This document shows, piece by piece, positions 19,149 through 30,757 of a stretch of 64,000 nt of DNA; within the stretch, counting starts at the first letter, position 1; every line of letters starts with the position of its first letter. The position numbers and the translations under genes are program-made. The DNA comes from Ostreococcus mediterraneus (taxonomy: Eukaryota > Chlorophyta > Mamiellophyceae > Mamiellales > Bathycoccaceae), in NCBI GenBank assembly GCA_012295225.1, contig WMKK01000013.1, forward strand, positions 530,987 through 594,986. The letters are read 5' to 3'. The notes beneath the pieces are model-generated. The model searched no databases. It saw only the letters and a list, made by a program, of their open reading frames with translations, and was not told the origin of the DNA.

Positions 19149-20024
19149 CTAGCTAGGGTAAAGAAACATCCCCTTAATTCCCTCTGGATCCGAAACAAAC
19201 CCCATAGCTCGGTAAAACGGAAGCACATCCTCGTCGGCGAACAACGTCACGTTGGCTACGTCACGCGCGATAATCGCGCGAATCATTTGCATCACCATCG
19301 CCTTACCCAATCCTTGGCCTTGGTACTCTGGATCGACGATAATGTCCCACAACGTCGCGTTGAATACATGATCGCTCGTCGCCCGCGCGCACCCAATCAA
19401 TCTCCCTGTATTCGTCTCCCCCCGCGCGCCGCTCGCGTCCACATCCACCTCGTACAACGTCGCCACCATGAAAGAGTTCTCAAGCGCACGCTTAATCTTC
19501 CGCCTCGGTCGCGACGGCCATCCCACGGCATCGCATAATCGTTCCACCTCGAGTACATCCACGCTCGCCGTCGTGCTAAACACCACCGTTGTCCCCGTCG
19601 CCAGAGCCGCTTTAGACGCGTACGGCCCGAGCACGACATCCAACTCCTTGTCGCTTTGTACGTACGCGTACGGGTCCACCATCGTCGCCGACGACGGCGA
19701 TGACGACGACGTCACGTCACGCGCCGAGCTCGACGCCCGCGCGCGCGCACCGCTCGCGAACGACGACGACGACGACGTCCAAGATGCTGACGATGATGAT
19801 GTCACGTCACGCGCCGAGTTCAACGCCCGCGCGCGCGCACCGCTCGCGAACGACGACGACGACGACGTCCAAGATGCTGACGATGATGATGTCACGTCAC
19901 GCGCCGAGTTCAACGCCCGCGCGCGCGCACCGCTCGCGAACGACGCGCCGCGGCGCACCGACGCCATCGCCGGTGGTCCCACGCGCATCGCCGTCGCCCG
20001 CGGCGTGGACGCGCGCGCCCACAT
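19149..20024 (-). CDS. Plastid GNAT acetyltransferase, NSI/SNAT type
   Basis: The first ATG gives 291 residues. The C-terminal GNAT domain reads WDIIVDPEYQGQGLGKAMV (acetyl-CoA binding QGQGLG), then VTLFADEDVLPFYRAMGF, then DPEGIKGMFLYP, an almost diagnostic end for the plant plastid NSI/GNAT2 proteins. These acetylate lysines and protein N-termini in the stroma and are needed for state transitions; some are also described as serotonin N-acetyltransferases. The N-terminal ~105 residues are a transit-like, Ser/Ala/Arg-rich region built from 30-residue tandem repeats (see separate repeat). The start lies 66 bases from the divergent start of the Rab geranylgeranyl transferase gene, so the promoter is shared. 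Confidence 0.87.
   Translation of the reverse strand: MWARASTPRATAMRVGPPAMASVRRGASFASGARARALNSARDVTSSSSASWTSSSSSFASGARARALNSARDVTSSSSASWTSSSSSFASGARARASSSARDVTSSSSPSSATMVDPYAYVQSDKELDVVLGPYASKAALATGTTVVFSTTASVDVLEVERLCDAVGWPSRPRRKIKRALENSFMVATLYEVDVDASGARGETNTGRLIGCARATSDHVFNATLWDIIVDPEYQGQGLGKAMVMQMIRAIIARDVANVTLFADEDVLPFYRAMGFVSDPEGIKGMFLYPS
19711..19943. repeat. 90-bp in-frame coding minisatellite
   Basis: Copies begin at 19711 and 19801, with a partial third at 19891, each starting GTCACGTCACGCGCCGAG. The second and third copies are almost identical over their overlap, suggesting recent expansion. The period of 90 bases preserves the reading frame of the GNAT gene and adds 30 residues per unit (core FASGARARA...RDVTSSSS) to the probable transit peptide. 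Confidence 0.92.
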
Positions 20025-20090
20025 CGCCCGCGGTCGTCGCGAAGTGACGTCGAAGCCATCGATCGGTTGGACGTCACTCGGCGCCTCGCG

Positions 20091-21345
20091 ATGCACGGAC
20101 GACGACGACAGACGGCGGAGGAGCGCGAACGGCGACGGGAGGCGAACATCGAACGCGTACAAAAGTTTAACGCGTTACAGGTGCGCGGGTGTGAGAGCGA
20201 GAGGGAGAGAAAAGCGCGTCGCGTGATTGATGCGTGGGTGGTTGACTGAAGGATTGTTTTTTCGCTACGTACGCAGAGTGATGTTCTACGTCGACATCGC
20301 GCGGGTGAGCGCGATGCGGTATCGATGAAAGGTGCGTGCGTGTGCGCGTGTGCGTGCGTGTGCGCGTGTGCGCGTGCGCGTGTGGCATTGATGACTGACG
20401 CGCGTTTCAACCGCGCAGCGTGCGAAAAGTTGTTAGAGCTGTGTCCAGAAATCATGACGGCGTGGAATCATAGGCGCGAGGTGCGTCAATGTGTTCGCGG
20501 TATATGAGCGCGTGATTGTGAGCGCATGCGTCGCGCGTCGTGTGTTTGCCGCATATAGAGCGTATGGGGTTTGTGTGGAAAGACTAACGAACGCGCGCGC
20601 GCGACGTAAGCAGACCATAGAAGCAGCGGCGAGTACGTCTTCGCCGAGTGATGCTGAAGACGCCGAGCGCGATTGGTGGACGCCTGAATTAAAACTCAGT
20701 GAAACCGCGTTGCGCTCAAATCCGAAGAGTTATCCGTCGTGGCATCATAGAAAATGGGTCATTGGACGGCTGAAGCGTTTGGCGCCAGACGCGCCGACGA
20801 CGCGAGACGCGCTTGAACGCGAATTGGCGCTGTGCGTCAAGCTATTGGATATGGATGATCGAAATTTTCATTGCTGGGCGTATAGACGATTTATCGTCGA
20901 GCATCTTGGTCGTTCAGTCGATGACGAGCTGGCGTACACGTTGGAAAAGATTGAAAACAATTTTAGCAACTACAGCGCGTGGCACTACCGAAGCGCGCAC
21001 TTGTCCACGGAAGCGGCGAAGAAGAAAGAAATGCTCGATAAGGAATTTGAACTCGCATCAAACGCATTTTACACCGAGCCTGAAGACCAAAGTGCGTGGA
21101 TGTATCACCGATGGTTGACCTCACGCGCGCGGGAGTTGGATGACGCGGGCGAGCGCGCCGCGGCGCTGCGCGCCGCGCTCGAGACGTGTCAAGAAATCTC
21201 TGAGCTCGAACCGGAATGTAAATGGCCTCTTCTCGCCCAGGTCATGCTCAGCGGCGAATCGCATCGTGACGCGGAGACGTTCAATCGATTAGCCGCGCTC
21301 GATCCTTCGCGTTCGGGATACTACCGCGACGTCGCGAGCGGTTGA
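20091..21345 (+). CDS. RABGGTA: Rab geranylgeranyl transferase alpha subunit (4 exons)
   Basis: Exons are 20091-20180, 20277-20331, 20419-20480 and 20614-21345, giving 312 residues. The start MHGRRRQ is the classic RabGGTase alpha N-terminus (MHGR). Prenyltransferase-alpha repeats follow: TAWNHRRE, YPSWHHRKWV, NFHCWAYRRF, NYSAWHYRSAH, QSAWMYHRWL. All three introns begin GTGCGY and end in CAG. Frames join cleanly: exon 2 ends with one base of an Ala codon and exon 3 supplies the other two. The enzyme, with its beta subunit and the Rab escort protein, attaches geranylgeranyl to Rab C-termini. The leucine-rich C-terminal domain of animal homologs is absent, as in yeast BET4. Confidence 0.92.
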
Positions 21346-21613
21346 CGACATTTTGCCGACGACGCTTCGTCGACATACATCTACATGTTACCGGTGCGCA
21401 TTTAGTAGCTATATACGAATAAAAGTGGGGTGTGAAACATTGTCATTACATATCGTGTATGATCTTCATGTTTACGAGCGTCGTAAAAACATCCTCGACG
21501 CAAAACTATTGTGTCCTCTATTTATGTGAAAGTCGCCAGAGACTACTCCTCATTACAGCGTCGGCGCGCGCCGACGCAATCACCAGTTGCGCGATTTAAG
21601 TACAGCAAAGCGC

Positions 21614-23333
21614 TTACTGGAGTTGCGCGTACCAGAGGCCGGTGATCTTCACATCCTTCGGCACCTTGGCACCAAGATCCGTGTCGGACGGTTGGATGGA
21701 TTCGAACACGCCCGCGATCTCGCCCGTGGCGGGGTCGTACTTGGCGACGTTGAACACGGCGGAACCCTTCAAGGCGGCGGTGTTCTTGGTGTTCTCCTTG
21801 GCGAGCTCTTCAGAGTCAGCGCGGGCAGGGAGAGCGACGGCGTTGTCATAACCAGTGGAACCACCACGGCCCTTCGGGTCGAGGAAAGAAGAACCACGGT
21901 ACGACGGCACGACAAAGTCGCCGCCGAATTGGGACGTGTTCCCCTTACCCGTGAATTCCTTCAACGTGAAGAGGAACGGCACGCGCTCACCACCCGGCAA
22001 TTGCACGGTGACCGGAGCGTAGTCAAGGCCATCCTTCTCTTGGATTTGGACAGAGCCATCAGAGCCAACCTTGAATTGACCAGTCATACCGTCGAGGGTG
22101 TAGGTGAGGCGCGTCATCAAGCGCGTCTTGGAAAATTCAGACTCGCCGGCCTTGAATTGGGACTCCTCCTTGACGGTGAAAGACGTCGGTTCCATGCAGA
22201 ACTTTTCGAGCGCATAGTCACCCGCCTTGATTTCCTTACCGGAGACGCCACCTTCGACGACCGGGCACGTGTTGGCGAGGCCAGTACCCTTGACTTGGAG
22301 GTAGGTGAGACCTTGGAGTTCGTCGTACGTCACGGCGGACGCGGACTGCGACGCGAAGAAACACACATAAAACGTCAGTACTCTTGCACACGACTATACA
22401 CATTGGTGATGATTTGAATATATATAGATGTCGTCGACACCATTCGCGTGCCGCGCACCACCCACGCGCCGCGCGCATCTGATCGCCCGCGCGATCGCTC
22501 GAGTGGATGTGGGGATTTGTCATTTTCAAATAAAAATCCAAAATCCAAATCCATCCCTCGGCGCGTGGGTGGATATCCCTGGTGGATCGGCTTTGGATGG
22601 AACGATGGTGATGGACGACGACGACGACGACGGTAACGACGACGGTAACGAATGGAACGAATGGAACGTATATATCCTCATCCATCACCACCACGCGTCG
22701 TCACCACCCGCGATCGCGTCGTCGTCGCGACGCGCACAATCACGCGCATCACCATTCCCGATACGCGTATCGGGGTACGCGCGCGCGACGACTCGAGACG
22801 CACCGAGGCCAACAAGGCGGACGCGACACCGACGGCGGCGACGGACTTGGACACCTTGGCGGAGAATTCTTGCATGTTCGCGCGCGCGGCGGACACCTTG
22901 ACGCTCGAGCTGTAAAACACACGAAACGACGACCACGGGATTCGTCAGTCACCACGAATCATCGCACGCGACCGCGAGAGGGTCACGCATCGTCGTCGTC
23001 ATCGGCCGTGCGCCGATCGTCGACCGCGAGACGCGCGACGCGCATACGCGAAACAAAACATCCACCATCCGTCGATGCCATCGCGCGGCGCGGCGCGCCT
23101 CGCGCGCGTCTCGCGCGCGTCTCGCGTCGCGCACGCGCGCGCGCGCCCCGATCGCGATCCCGGTCGTTGCCATCATCATCATCATCATCGTCATCGCGCG
23201 ACATCCATCGATCGCGCGCGGTCGCGTCTACGCGTCTCGCGCGCACACATATACATAATACGTACCGCGTCGTCGTGGCCTTCGCCTTGATGGAAACCTT
23301 GCCGAAAGCGGCGGATTGCGTGAATGCGCTCAT
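21614..23333 (-). CDS. psbO: PsbO, oxygen-evolving enhancer 33-kDa protein (3 exons)
   Basis: Exons on the minus strand are 23333-23266, 22909-22804 and 22345-21614 (301 residues). Exon 1 codes the stroma-targeting part ([18 protein letters not shown]). Exon 2 codes the rest of the transit peptide and the hydrophobic thylakoid signal. Exon 3 begins SASA and then the mature protein [18 protein letters not shown]. The two cysteines of the lumenal disulfide (NTCPVV and KFCMEP) are present, as are the [12 protein letters not shown] and [16 protein letters not shown] blocks. PsbO stabilises the Mn4CaO5 cluster of photosystem II. Donor sites are GTACGT and GTGCGT; acceptors are TTTTACAG and TCGCAG. 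The second intron falls four residues before the predicted lumenal cleavage site. Confidence 0.95.
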
Positions 23334-23772
23334 CGTGCGTGCGTCGTGCGTATCGCGTGCGCGTGTGCGGGCGGGCGATCGTCGGCGCGGATGACGATCG
23401 GACGGACGATCGGACGATCGGATTCGGACATGTGGCGCACGCCCACGCGCATAGTGCGCGACCGTCGTGTGGTATGTGCGTGCGCGCGTGACGTGTGCGT
23501 GTGTTTATTGTCAAAGACCGCGTTGAAATACCGTAGAATCACCAAGAGATGGCTAGACAGAGGGTATTCTACGCATAGGTGTGTGCGCGTGTGGGCGTGG
23601 CGCGCGCCGAATGTCCGATGATTCCATCGACGACGTCGCCCGGCGGCGGCGCGCGGCGTCGCGCGGGTGGTGCGCCATACGCCGGAGGAGGAGGACGGCG
23701 TAGAGAGGGGACGTAGGGCGACGAGGGCGAGGGCGACGAGGGCGAGGACGACGACGACGACGCGCGACGACG
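23334..23772. promoter_or_regulatory. 439-bp divergent intergenic region, PsbO / IMP4
   Basis: It lies between two divergent start codons. It holds short GGACGATCG repeats (about 23397-23420) and alternating CGTGTG tracts, with no recognisable gene. It probably contains the promoters of both genes. Confidence 0.4.
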
Positions 23773-24645
23773 ATGTTGCGACGAAACGCGCGTTTGCGCC
23801 GGGAGTTCATCTATCGCAAGTCGCTGGAGGGCAAGGAGCGCGAGTTGTACGAGAAGAAACGCACGATACGACAATGCTTGGAGGATGGTAAGGTTATTCC
23901 CACCGAGTTACGTCGAGAAGAGAGCAAGTTGAGGGAGGAGTTGGCGATGGAGGATACGCGCACGGCAACTTACGGGGCCAACGTCGCGGATGACGAGTAC
24001 GCGAGGGCGAATGAAAGCGAGCCTCGGGTGTTGTTGACGACATCGCGCGATCCTTCGAGTCGATTGACGCAGTTTGCGAAAGAGTTGAAGTTATTGTTTC
24101 CCACGTCTCAGCGCGTGAACCGGGGGAGTCAGATCTTACCGGATTTAGCCGAACTTTGTCGTAGCGGCGGGTTCACCGACTTGGTCATGGTGCACGAGCA
24201 CCGGGGCGAGCCGGATGGGTTGGTGATTTCGCACATGCCTTTCGGACCGACGTGTTACTTTGGGTTGTCAAACACAGTGATGAGGCATGATATCAAGGAC
24301 CAGGACATCGGACACGTGTCCGAAGTGTTCCCGCATTTGATTTTGGAAAATTTTAGCACGCCTTTGGGCAAGCGCACGGCGACGGTGCTCAAGCACTTGT
24401 TTCCCGAACCCAAGGCGAAGAGTAAGCGCGTGGTGACATTTGCGAACGATGCAGATTATATATCTTTACGTCATCACACGTATGAAATGCCTCGTGGTGC
24501 GAAATCCGTCGCCCTCACCGAGGTTGGACCGCGCTTTGAAATGCGCTTGTATCAAATCAAACTCGGCACCGTCGAGCAAGACGACGCCGACATCGAGTGG
24601 AGCTTGCGGCCATTCATGCGCTCGGGTAAGAAGGCGCGATTGTAA
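23773..24645 (+). CDS. IMP4: IMP4, U3 small nucleolar ribonucleoprotein subunit
   Basis: The 290-residue product matches IMP4 over its full length. The N-terminal helix begins MLRRNARLRREFIYRKSLEGK. The Brix domain includes LLTTSRDPSSRLTQFAKELKLLFP, then RG, and later HMPFGPTCYFGLSNTVMRHDI and ALTEVGPRFEMRLYQIKLGT. It ends in a basic tail. IMP4 works with IMP3 and MPP10 in the small-subunit processome, pairing U3 snoRNA with pre-rRNA for early 18S cleavage in the nucleolus. There is a single exon, with the first ATG used. Its partner in ribosome biogenesis NOC1 is also encoded in this window. Confidence 0.95.
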   Translation: MLRRNARLRREFIYRKSLEGKERELYEKKRTIRQCLEDGKVIPTELRREESKLREELAMEDTRTATYGANVADDEYARANESEPRVLLTTSRDPSSRLTQFAKELKLLFPTSQRVNRGSQILPDLAELCRSGGFTDLVMVHEHRGEPDGLVISHMPFGPTCYFGLSNTVMRHDIKDQDIGHVSEVFPHLILENFSTPLGKRTATVLKHLFPEPKAKSKRVVTFANDADYISLRHHTYEMPRGAKSVALTEVGPRFEMRLYQIKLGTVEQDDADIEWSLRPFMRSGKKARL

Positions 24646-24747
24646 AACATCTTCGATAATACATAGTATTAGAATCAATAAAAGCAAATACAAATAACAA
24701 ATCACTACGAATACTAGAGGCGCGCGCTCAAGACGGTGGCACCATTC

Positions 24748-25686
24748 TCACGCCGAGCCTTCTTTTGTGTACGCCACGTCCAAGCCCTCTACGGAACCAC
24801 CCGAGCGATCGTGCTCTGGGATGTGCGTGACGTCGTTGAACATTTGCAAGCCGACGCTCTCGCCGTCCTCCGCGACGTCAAAGCGCAATTTATGCACGCA
24901 CGCGTTTTGTGAACAAAACAACGACGGCTGCTTACCGCTCGTCCTTGGCACATTAAATAACGTTTTGAACAACATATCAATAAACATCCCGTGCGCGACA
25001 ATGTATAAATCCTTCGCTGGTTCCTCCAAAGCGTTCATCGCGCGCGCGCGCGCCCACAACCACTCCGCCGTCCCGCGCGCGCGCTCTTGCGCGTCGCGCA
25101 CGCTCTCGCATCCACGCTCGGGTGACCACCACCCGTGCTCGAGCTCCATTGGAACATCACACGCCGGAAACGCATCTTCCATCTCCGCCTTGGTCATCCC
25201 AGGTAAACCCACGACGCCGCCGCCGTCTCCCGCGCCTCCTCGCGCGCCTCGAAAACACCCCCCGTGCTCGTGTAAATCCCCGCGCACGCCAAACCTCACC
25301 CCGAGCCCGCGCGCGAGGGCATCCGCCGTCATCAAACACCGTCGCATGGGTGAACTCCACACCTCCACCTCGCGCGACGCCCTGTCACCACCGTCGACCT
25401 CGCCCGCGCCGCGCGCGCTCGCGCTCGCGCCTCCCCGCGCGCGCACTCGCGCGCACTGCGCCTCCCCTCGCGCCGTCAACCCCGGATCGTGCTCGCGCGC
25501 GTCGTTCTCGATCGTCGCCGCGCCCAGGGCGTTATTCGTGCTCTCCGCGTGTCGCATCACGTACGCGTTCATCGCCACCATCGCCGCGCGCGTCGTCGTC
25601 GTCGACGGCGTCTCGCGTCGAGCCCGGGTCGCGCCGTCGTCGCGTAAGGACGCCGTATGTCCGAACACCCCCACCCCCACCCCCAT
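24748..25686 (-). CDS. Histidine phosphatase superfamily (phosphoglycerate mutase-like) protein
   Basis: The family signature YVMRHAEST (RHG-type motif with the phospho-accepting His) is near the front. A second Arg is in EVWSSPMRRCLMTADALA and the catalytic second His is in DLYIVAHGMF. These support an active branched histidine phosphatase. Between them a Gly/Arg-rich insert and a Gly-Gly-rich loop enlarge the domain. The substrate is not apparent: sugar phosphates, phosphoproteins and small metabolites are all known for this family. The first ATG gives 312 residues. Starts at 25581 or 25572 would place the RHA motif nearer the N-terminus as in most homologs, and could be the true ones. Confidence 0.8.
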   Translation of the reverse strand: MGVGVGVFGHTASLRDDGATRARRETPSTTTTRAAMVAMNAYVMRHAESTNNALGAATIENDAREHDPGLTARGEAQCARVRARGGASASARGAGEVDGGDRASREVEVWSSPMRRCLMTADALARGLGVRFGVRGDLHEHGGCFRGARGGAGDGGGVVGLPGMTKAEMEDAFPACDVPMELEHGWWSPERGCESVRDAQERARGTAEWLWARARAMNALEEPAKDLYIVAHGMFIDMLFKTLFNVPRTSGKQPSLFCSQNACVHKLRFDVAEDGESVGLQMFNDVTHIPEHDRSGGSVEGLDVAYTKEGSA

Positions 25687-25964
25687 CTTTTTCCCCGCAG
25701 CGATCACCCCATGGAGACGTTCTCCTCGTACTATACGGGTACGTATTACTATCGAGACCTGGACAGCGATCGATCGGGACGACGGTCGCGTACTTTCGCG
25801 CCGTACGTCCCGAGAGGCGACCCGCGTCGCACGAGAGAGAGAGGTCTGTGCCTATCGATAGGTCTATACCGCCCACACACCGCGCGATCGCCGCGCACCG
25901 GACCGCTCGGCTCGTGCGCTCGACGACCGTTGACATCCGACCGTCGTCCTCGGTCGTCGTCACA

Positions 25965-25977
25965 ATGGGGTGCGCAC

Positions 25978-26018
<41 letters not shown>

Positions 26019-27164
26019 GCGGCGGCGACGACGGCGCTCGGTCACGTCGAGGACGATGTCGTCGCACGCGCGACGGTCGCGGACGACGACGACGGAGGCG
26101 TCGGCGACGACGACGGAGGCGTCGGCGAGGACGATGGAGGCGTGCGGAGAATGTCGCACGCGTCGCGGGTGAGGCGCGGACGCGCGGACGCGCGCGGACG
26201 GGGGGGTGCGCACGGCTCGGCGGCGTCAGGGGCGACGGCGGCGTCAGGGGCGCATCGCCGCACGGGGTCTGGGCGTTCGGTGCGAGGGACGGGGGCGGGG
26301 GGGGTGGCGACGACGACGTCGGGCACGGTGTTGCGGTCGCCGCCGAAGATGGGTGGTGGTGGTGGGGATTGGTCGGTGCATCGCGGGCAGGCGATGGGGG
26401 ATGTGGTGGTGGGTGCGGGGAGGCTCGAACGCGACTGCGTCGACGGGCGCAAGGCGGTTCGGTTGAGCTCGGACGCGCGGTGGAGCGCGGGCGGTGGAGG
26501 GGCGCGCGCGGAGGAGGATCAGACGACGACCAAGGTGGCGTTTACGGGGGCGCGTGCGAATGTGCCTACGTCGCCGCCGTCTATCGGCGCGCACTCGTAT
26601 GCGCAAAAGCGAGCGTGGCACAAGCGCACGATGAGCGAAGATCCCAACACCACGCCGTCGGCGTTTGGGCGGTGGGCGCTCGGTAGCTCCAAGTTTCGCG
26701 GCGGTCCACGGCGATCGGAGACGACCGTTCACGAGGGAGGAGGGGTCGAGCATTACGCAGGCGGCGATGTGGCGGGGGCGGGGACGCACCGGAGCGCGCA
26801 CGGCGGCGGGATGCAGGACGTCATTAAGGCCATGCGCGAGCGGCAAAGTTTCGTGCGACAGCTGACGGTGGAAACGATTAGATTGTGTCGACCGATGTGT
26901 GAGCTTGAACCTTCTATCAATGCGTTGATACGACTGAAAGCCATTGATCGCGAGGCGGCGGCGCGAGTTCAAACTCGCCTCGACGCGGACGCGCACCCGA
27001 GCGGCGCTTTCGACGGGAAATTACAACGGGCGAATTCATCCACGAGCACATCGCCAAACGTAGCGGTCGCGAAAACAGGGCTGACCACAAAAGGGCCAGC
27101 CCTGGAATGGTCGTTAGATGACGTCGAAGCCGAGTTGGTGAGCGTGCAGCGACTCATCCAATGA
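25965..27164 (+). CDS. Low-complexity protein with N-terminal MGCxxS lipidation motif, unknown function
   Basis: The 399-residue product starts MGCAPSSS, a strong N-myristoylation plus Cys-palmitoylation motif that would attach it to the plasma membrane. Poly-Ala (coded by GGC repeats) and Asp/Gly repeats (DDDGGVGDDDGG) come next, and then a long Gly/Ser/Arg/Thr disordered region. The only part that looks folded is the C-terminal ~130 residues: MQDVIKAMRERQSFVRQLTVETIRLCRP, two more helices, and a short final helix beginning EWSLDDVEAELVSVQRLIQ. No known domain is recognised. It may be a membrane-tethered scaffold. The reading frame extends upstream, but the MGC start is clearly preferred. 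Confidence 0.68.
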
Positions 27165-27399
27165 CGACGAGACACACATTAGTACTTTGGAACGCGACAT
27201 CCTTACGGATAATGAAAAGCTCTCGTCGCGGGGCGTATGTTTATAATATTAATGTACTGTATACCAGGTTGGTTTTATCTTTTGCGAACGACGCGTGTAT
27301 TTGTATGAGTGAAATGTGTAGATTCACAAGCCAAAACTAGAAATGAACTATAAGTTTCAACTGAGACCAGACAAAAGCGCGCACAGCGCGTCGCGGTGT

Positions 27400-28497
27400 T
27401 TAATCGAACAAGTCGAAGTCGGCGGTTTCTTCCTCTTCGTCGTCTTCTTCGACGACAGCCGCCTTGGCCGCACCACCGCTAGCGGCGGCAGCGGGGGCAG
27501 CAGATGCGAAGGCACCCGGGTTAGCGAGGTAGTCCTTGACCTTTTGCGCGAGCTCAAACGTGTACTCGGTGCCGATGGAAATAGCGAGCACGTTCTTGTA
27601 CGCGTTGATGATGGAGTGCGGCACGGACGCAAGGGTCGGGTAGTTCGTCGCGAGGGAGATGGACGCAACTTGCTTGACACCTTCCATGAACTTGGCTTCG
27701 AGCGAGGCGTTGGTGATGTCCAAAACAGACGACGGGTACATGGCACCCTTGTCGTACACTTCGAGCACTTCCAAACCGTAGGTGAACGGAGTGTACTTCA
27801 TCTTACTGAGCAAAGACGCAATGGAAGAAGAGACACGGTCACCAACCTTCAACGCAACGATGTCGTTGATGATTTCAATCGTACCCTTGTTAATCTTCGT
27901 CGCAATGTTGAGCGTTTGGAAGAAAGACGTTTGGGACGGTTCCATACCAGTCGGACCAGCCGGAACGATGACTTCAACCGGGGCAATAGCACCGACACGC
28001 GCAGGGGCCGGCACAACAAATTGCTTAATCTTAGTGCGAACATCCAACAAATCACCCTTGGTGAAGATGATACCGACGTTGCCGACGAGCTTGTTAGCCA
28101 AGATCATCCACGTGTCGTCGCCCTTTTCTTCGCAGTACTGCGTGATGCACTTGCGCATCAACGTGTTCTTACCCATGAGCACGATGGATTCCGGGCGAAT
28201 GGACTGTAGAGGATGAGAAAAAACAACACGAGGACACACGTCAGTCACGTGCACGGATACGTTACGGCTTGAAACCAGCGCCGTCGGACGAAGACGACGT
28301 CAACGACGACCAGGGAGGGCAAACTAGGGCTTTCACCCGTCACGCGCACAACGCCCAATACGTACCGCGCGGATGTCCATGAATTGTCGGGAACCGACGT
28401 TATCGGCGTGAACCAACAAGGCGGTGTCATAGTTGTCGAGCAACTGGGCCACGCGCTTGGCGTAGCCTTGTTTCTTGAGGAAAGCCGCGGACGGCAT
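27400..28497 (-). CDS. RPLP0: 60S acidic ribosomal protein P0 (2 exons)
   Basis: Exons on the minus strand are 28497-28366 (44 codons) and 28203-27400, giving 311 residues. Exon 1 ends ADNVGSRQFMDIRA and exon 2 resumes SIRPESIVLMGKNTLMRK, the continuous uL10 core. The intron is 162 bases (GTACGT...CTACAG). The middle contains the P1/P2-binding helices and the LTNASLEAKF-like region. The C-terminus is the acidic stalk tail ending DFDLFD, a variant of the usual GFGLFD that recruits elongation factors. P0 forms the base of the ribosomal stalk. The poly-Ala hinge before the tail is present. Confidence 0.96.
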
Positions 28498-28919
28498 GAT
28501 TGCTTTTGAGGTCTTGAGTGAACTTAATGAACGGCGGGACCAGTCTGTTTATAGACTTATACAGTAGGAGAGTGCGTGCGTTTTACACTTCTTTAACCCG
28601 TGCGCCGTGTACGAGAATTACGTTAATACGTTATTCGCGTGTGAGCTTGATTGCAACTCGTGCGAGTCGCAAAGAGGCGGATGGAGCTACAAACGCGCGC
28701 GCGTCGTGCGTCGTGGGGCGATCGATCCAAAAGCGGCGATTTGTTCGGGGCGTGCGATGCGTCGCGGTTTGGTGCACTACATACACTTTATTTTTGTGAT
28801 TATATTGATGGTCACGTTTTACATGTAAATCTAGAAACGGAGTGAGATTTTTTATGGACTATTTTTTCCTCCACTATGTGTTTGTGTGTGCGCGCGCGTG
28901 GGCGTGCGTCCGATGGACG
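28498..28919. other. 422-bp intergenic region
   Basis: It lies upstream of the P0 gene and downstream of the RUVBL2 stop. A TTTATA-like element lies about 50-60 bases above the P0 start (near 28547-28560). The remaining AT/GC mixed sequence shows no gene or RNA that I can support. Confidence 0.35.
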
Positions 28920-30542
<1,623 letters not shown>

Positions 30543-30692
30543 TTATCTCGCACGTACGCGTTTACTCGCCCGCGTGGCGACGGCGGTGGATTTGGTTTTC
30601 TTCGACGCCGTCGGTTTGGGCGGCGGCTGAGACGAAGACGAAGGTGACGCGTCGTCCGAAGCGTAATCATCATTGGATTCAGCCATGAGATC

Positions 30693-30757
<65 letters not shown>

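Noticed and set aside
21587-22417. 276-codon open frame antisense to PsbO exon 3
   Set aside because: Shadow of the strongly conserved PsbO coding sequence.
27343-28209. 288-codon open frame antisense to ribosomal protein P0
   Set aside because: Shadow of P0; composition Arg/Val/Gly-rich without motifs.
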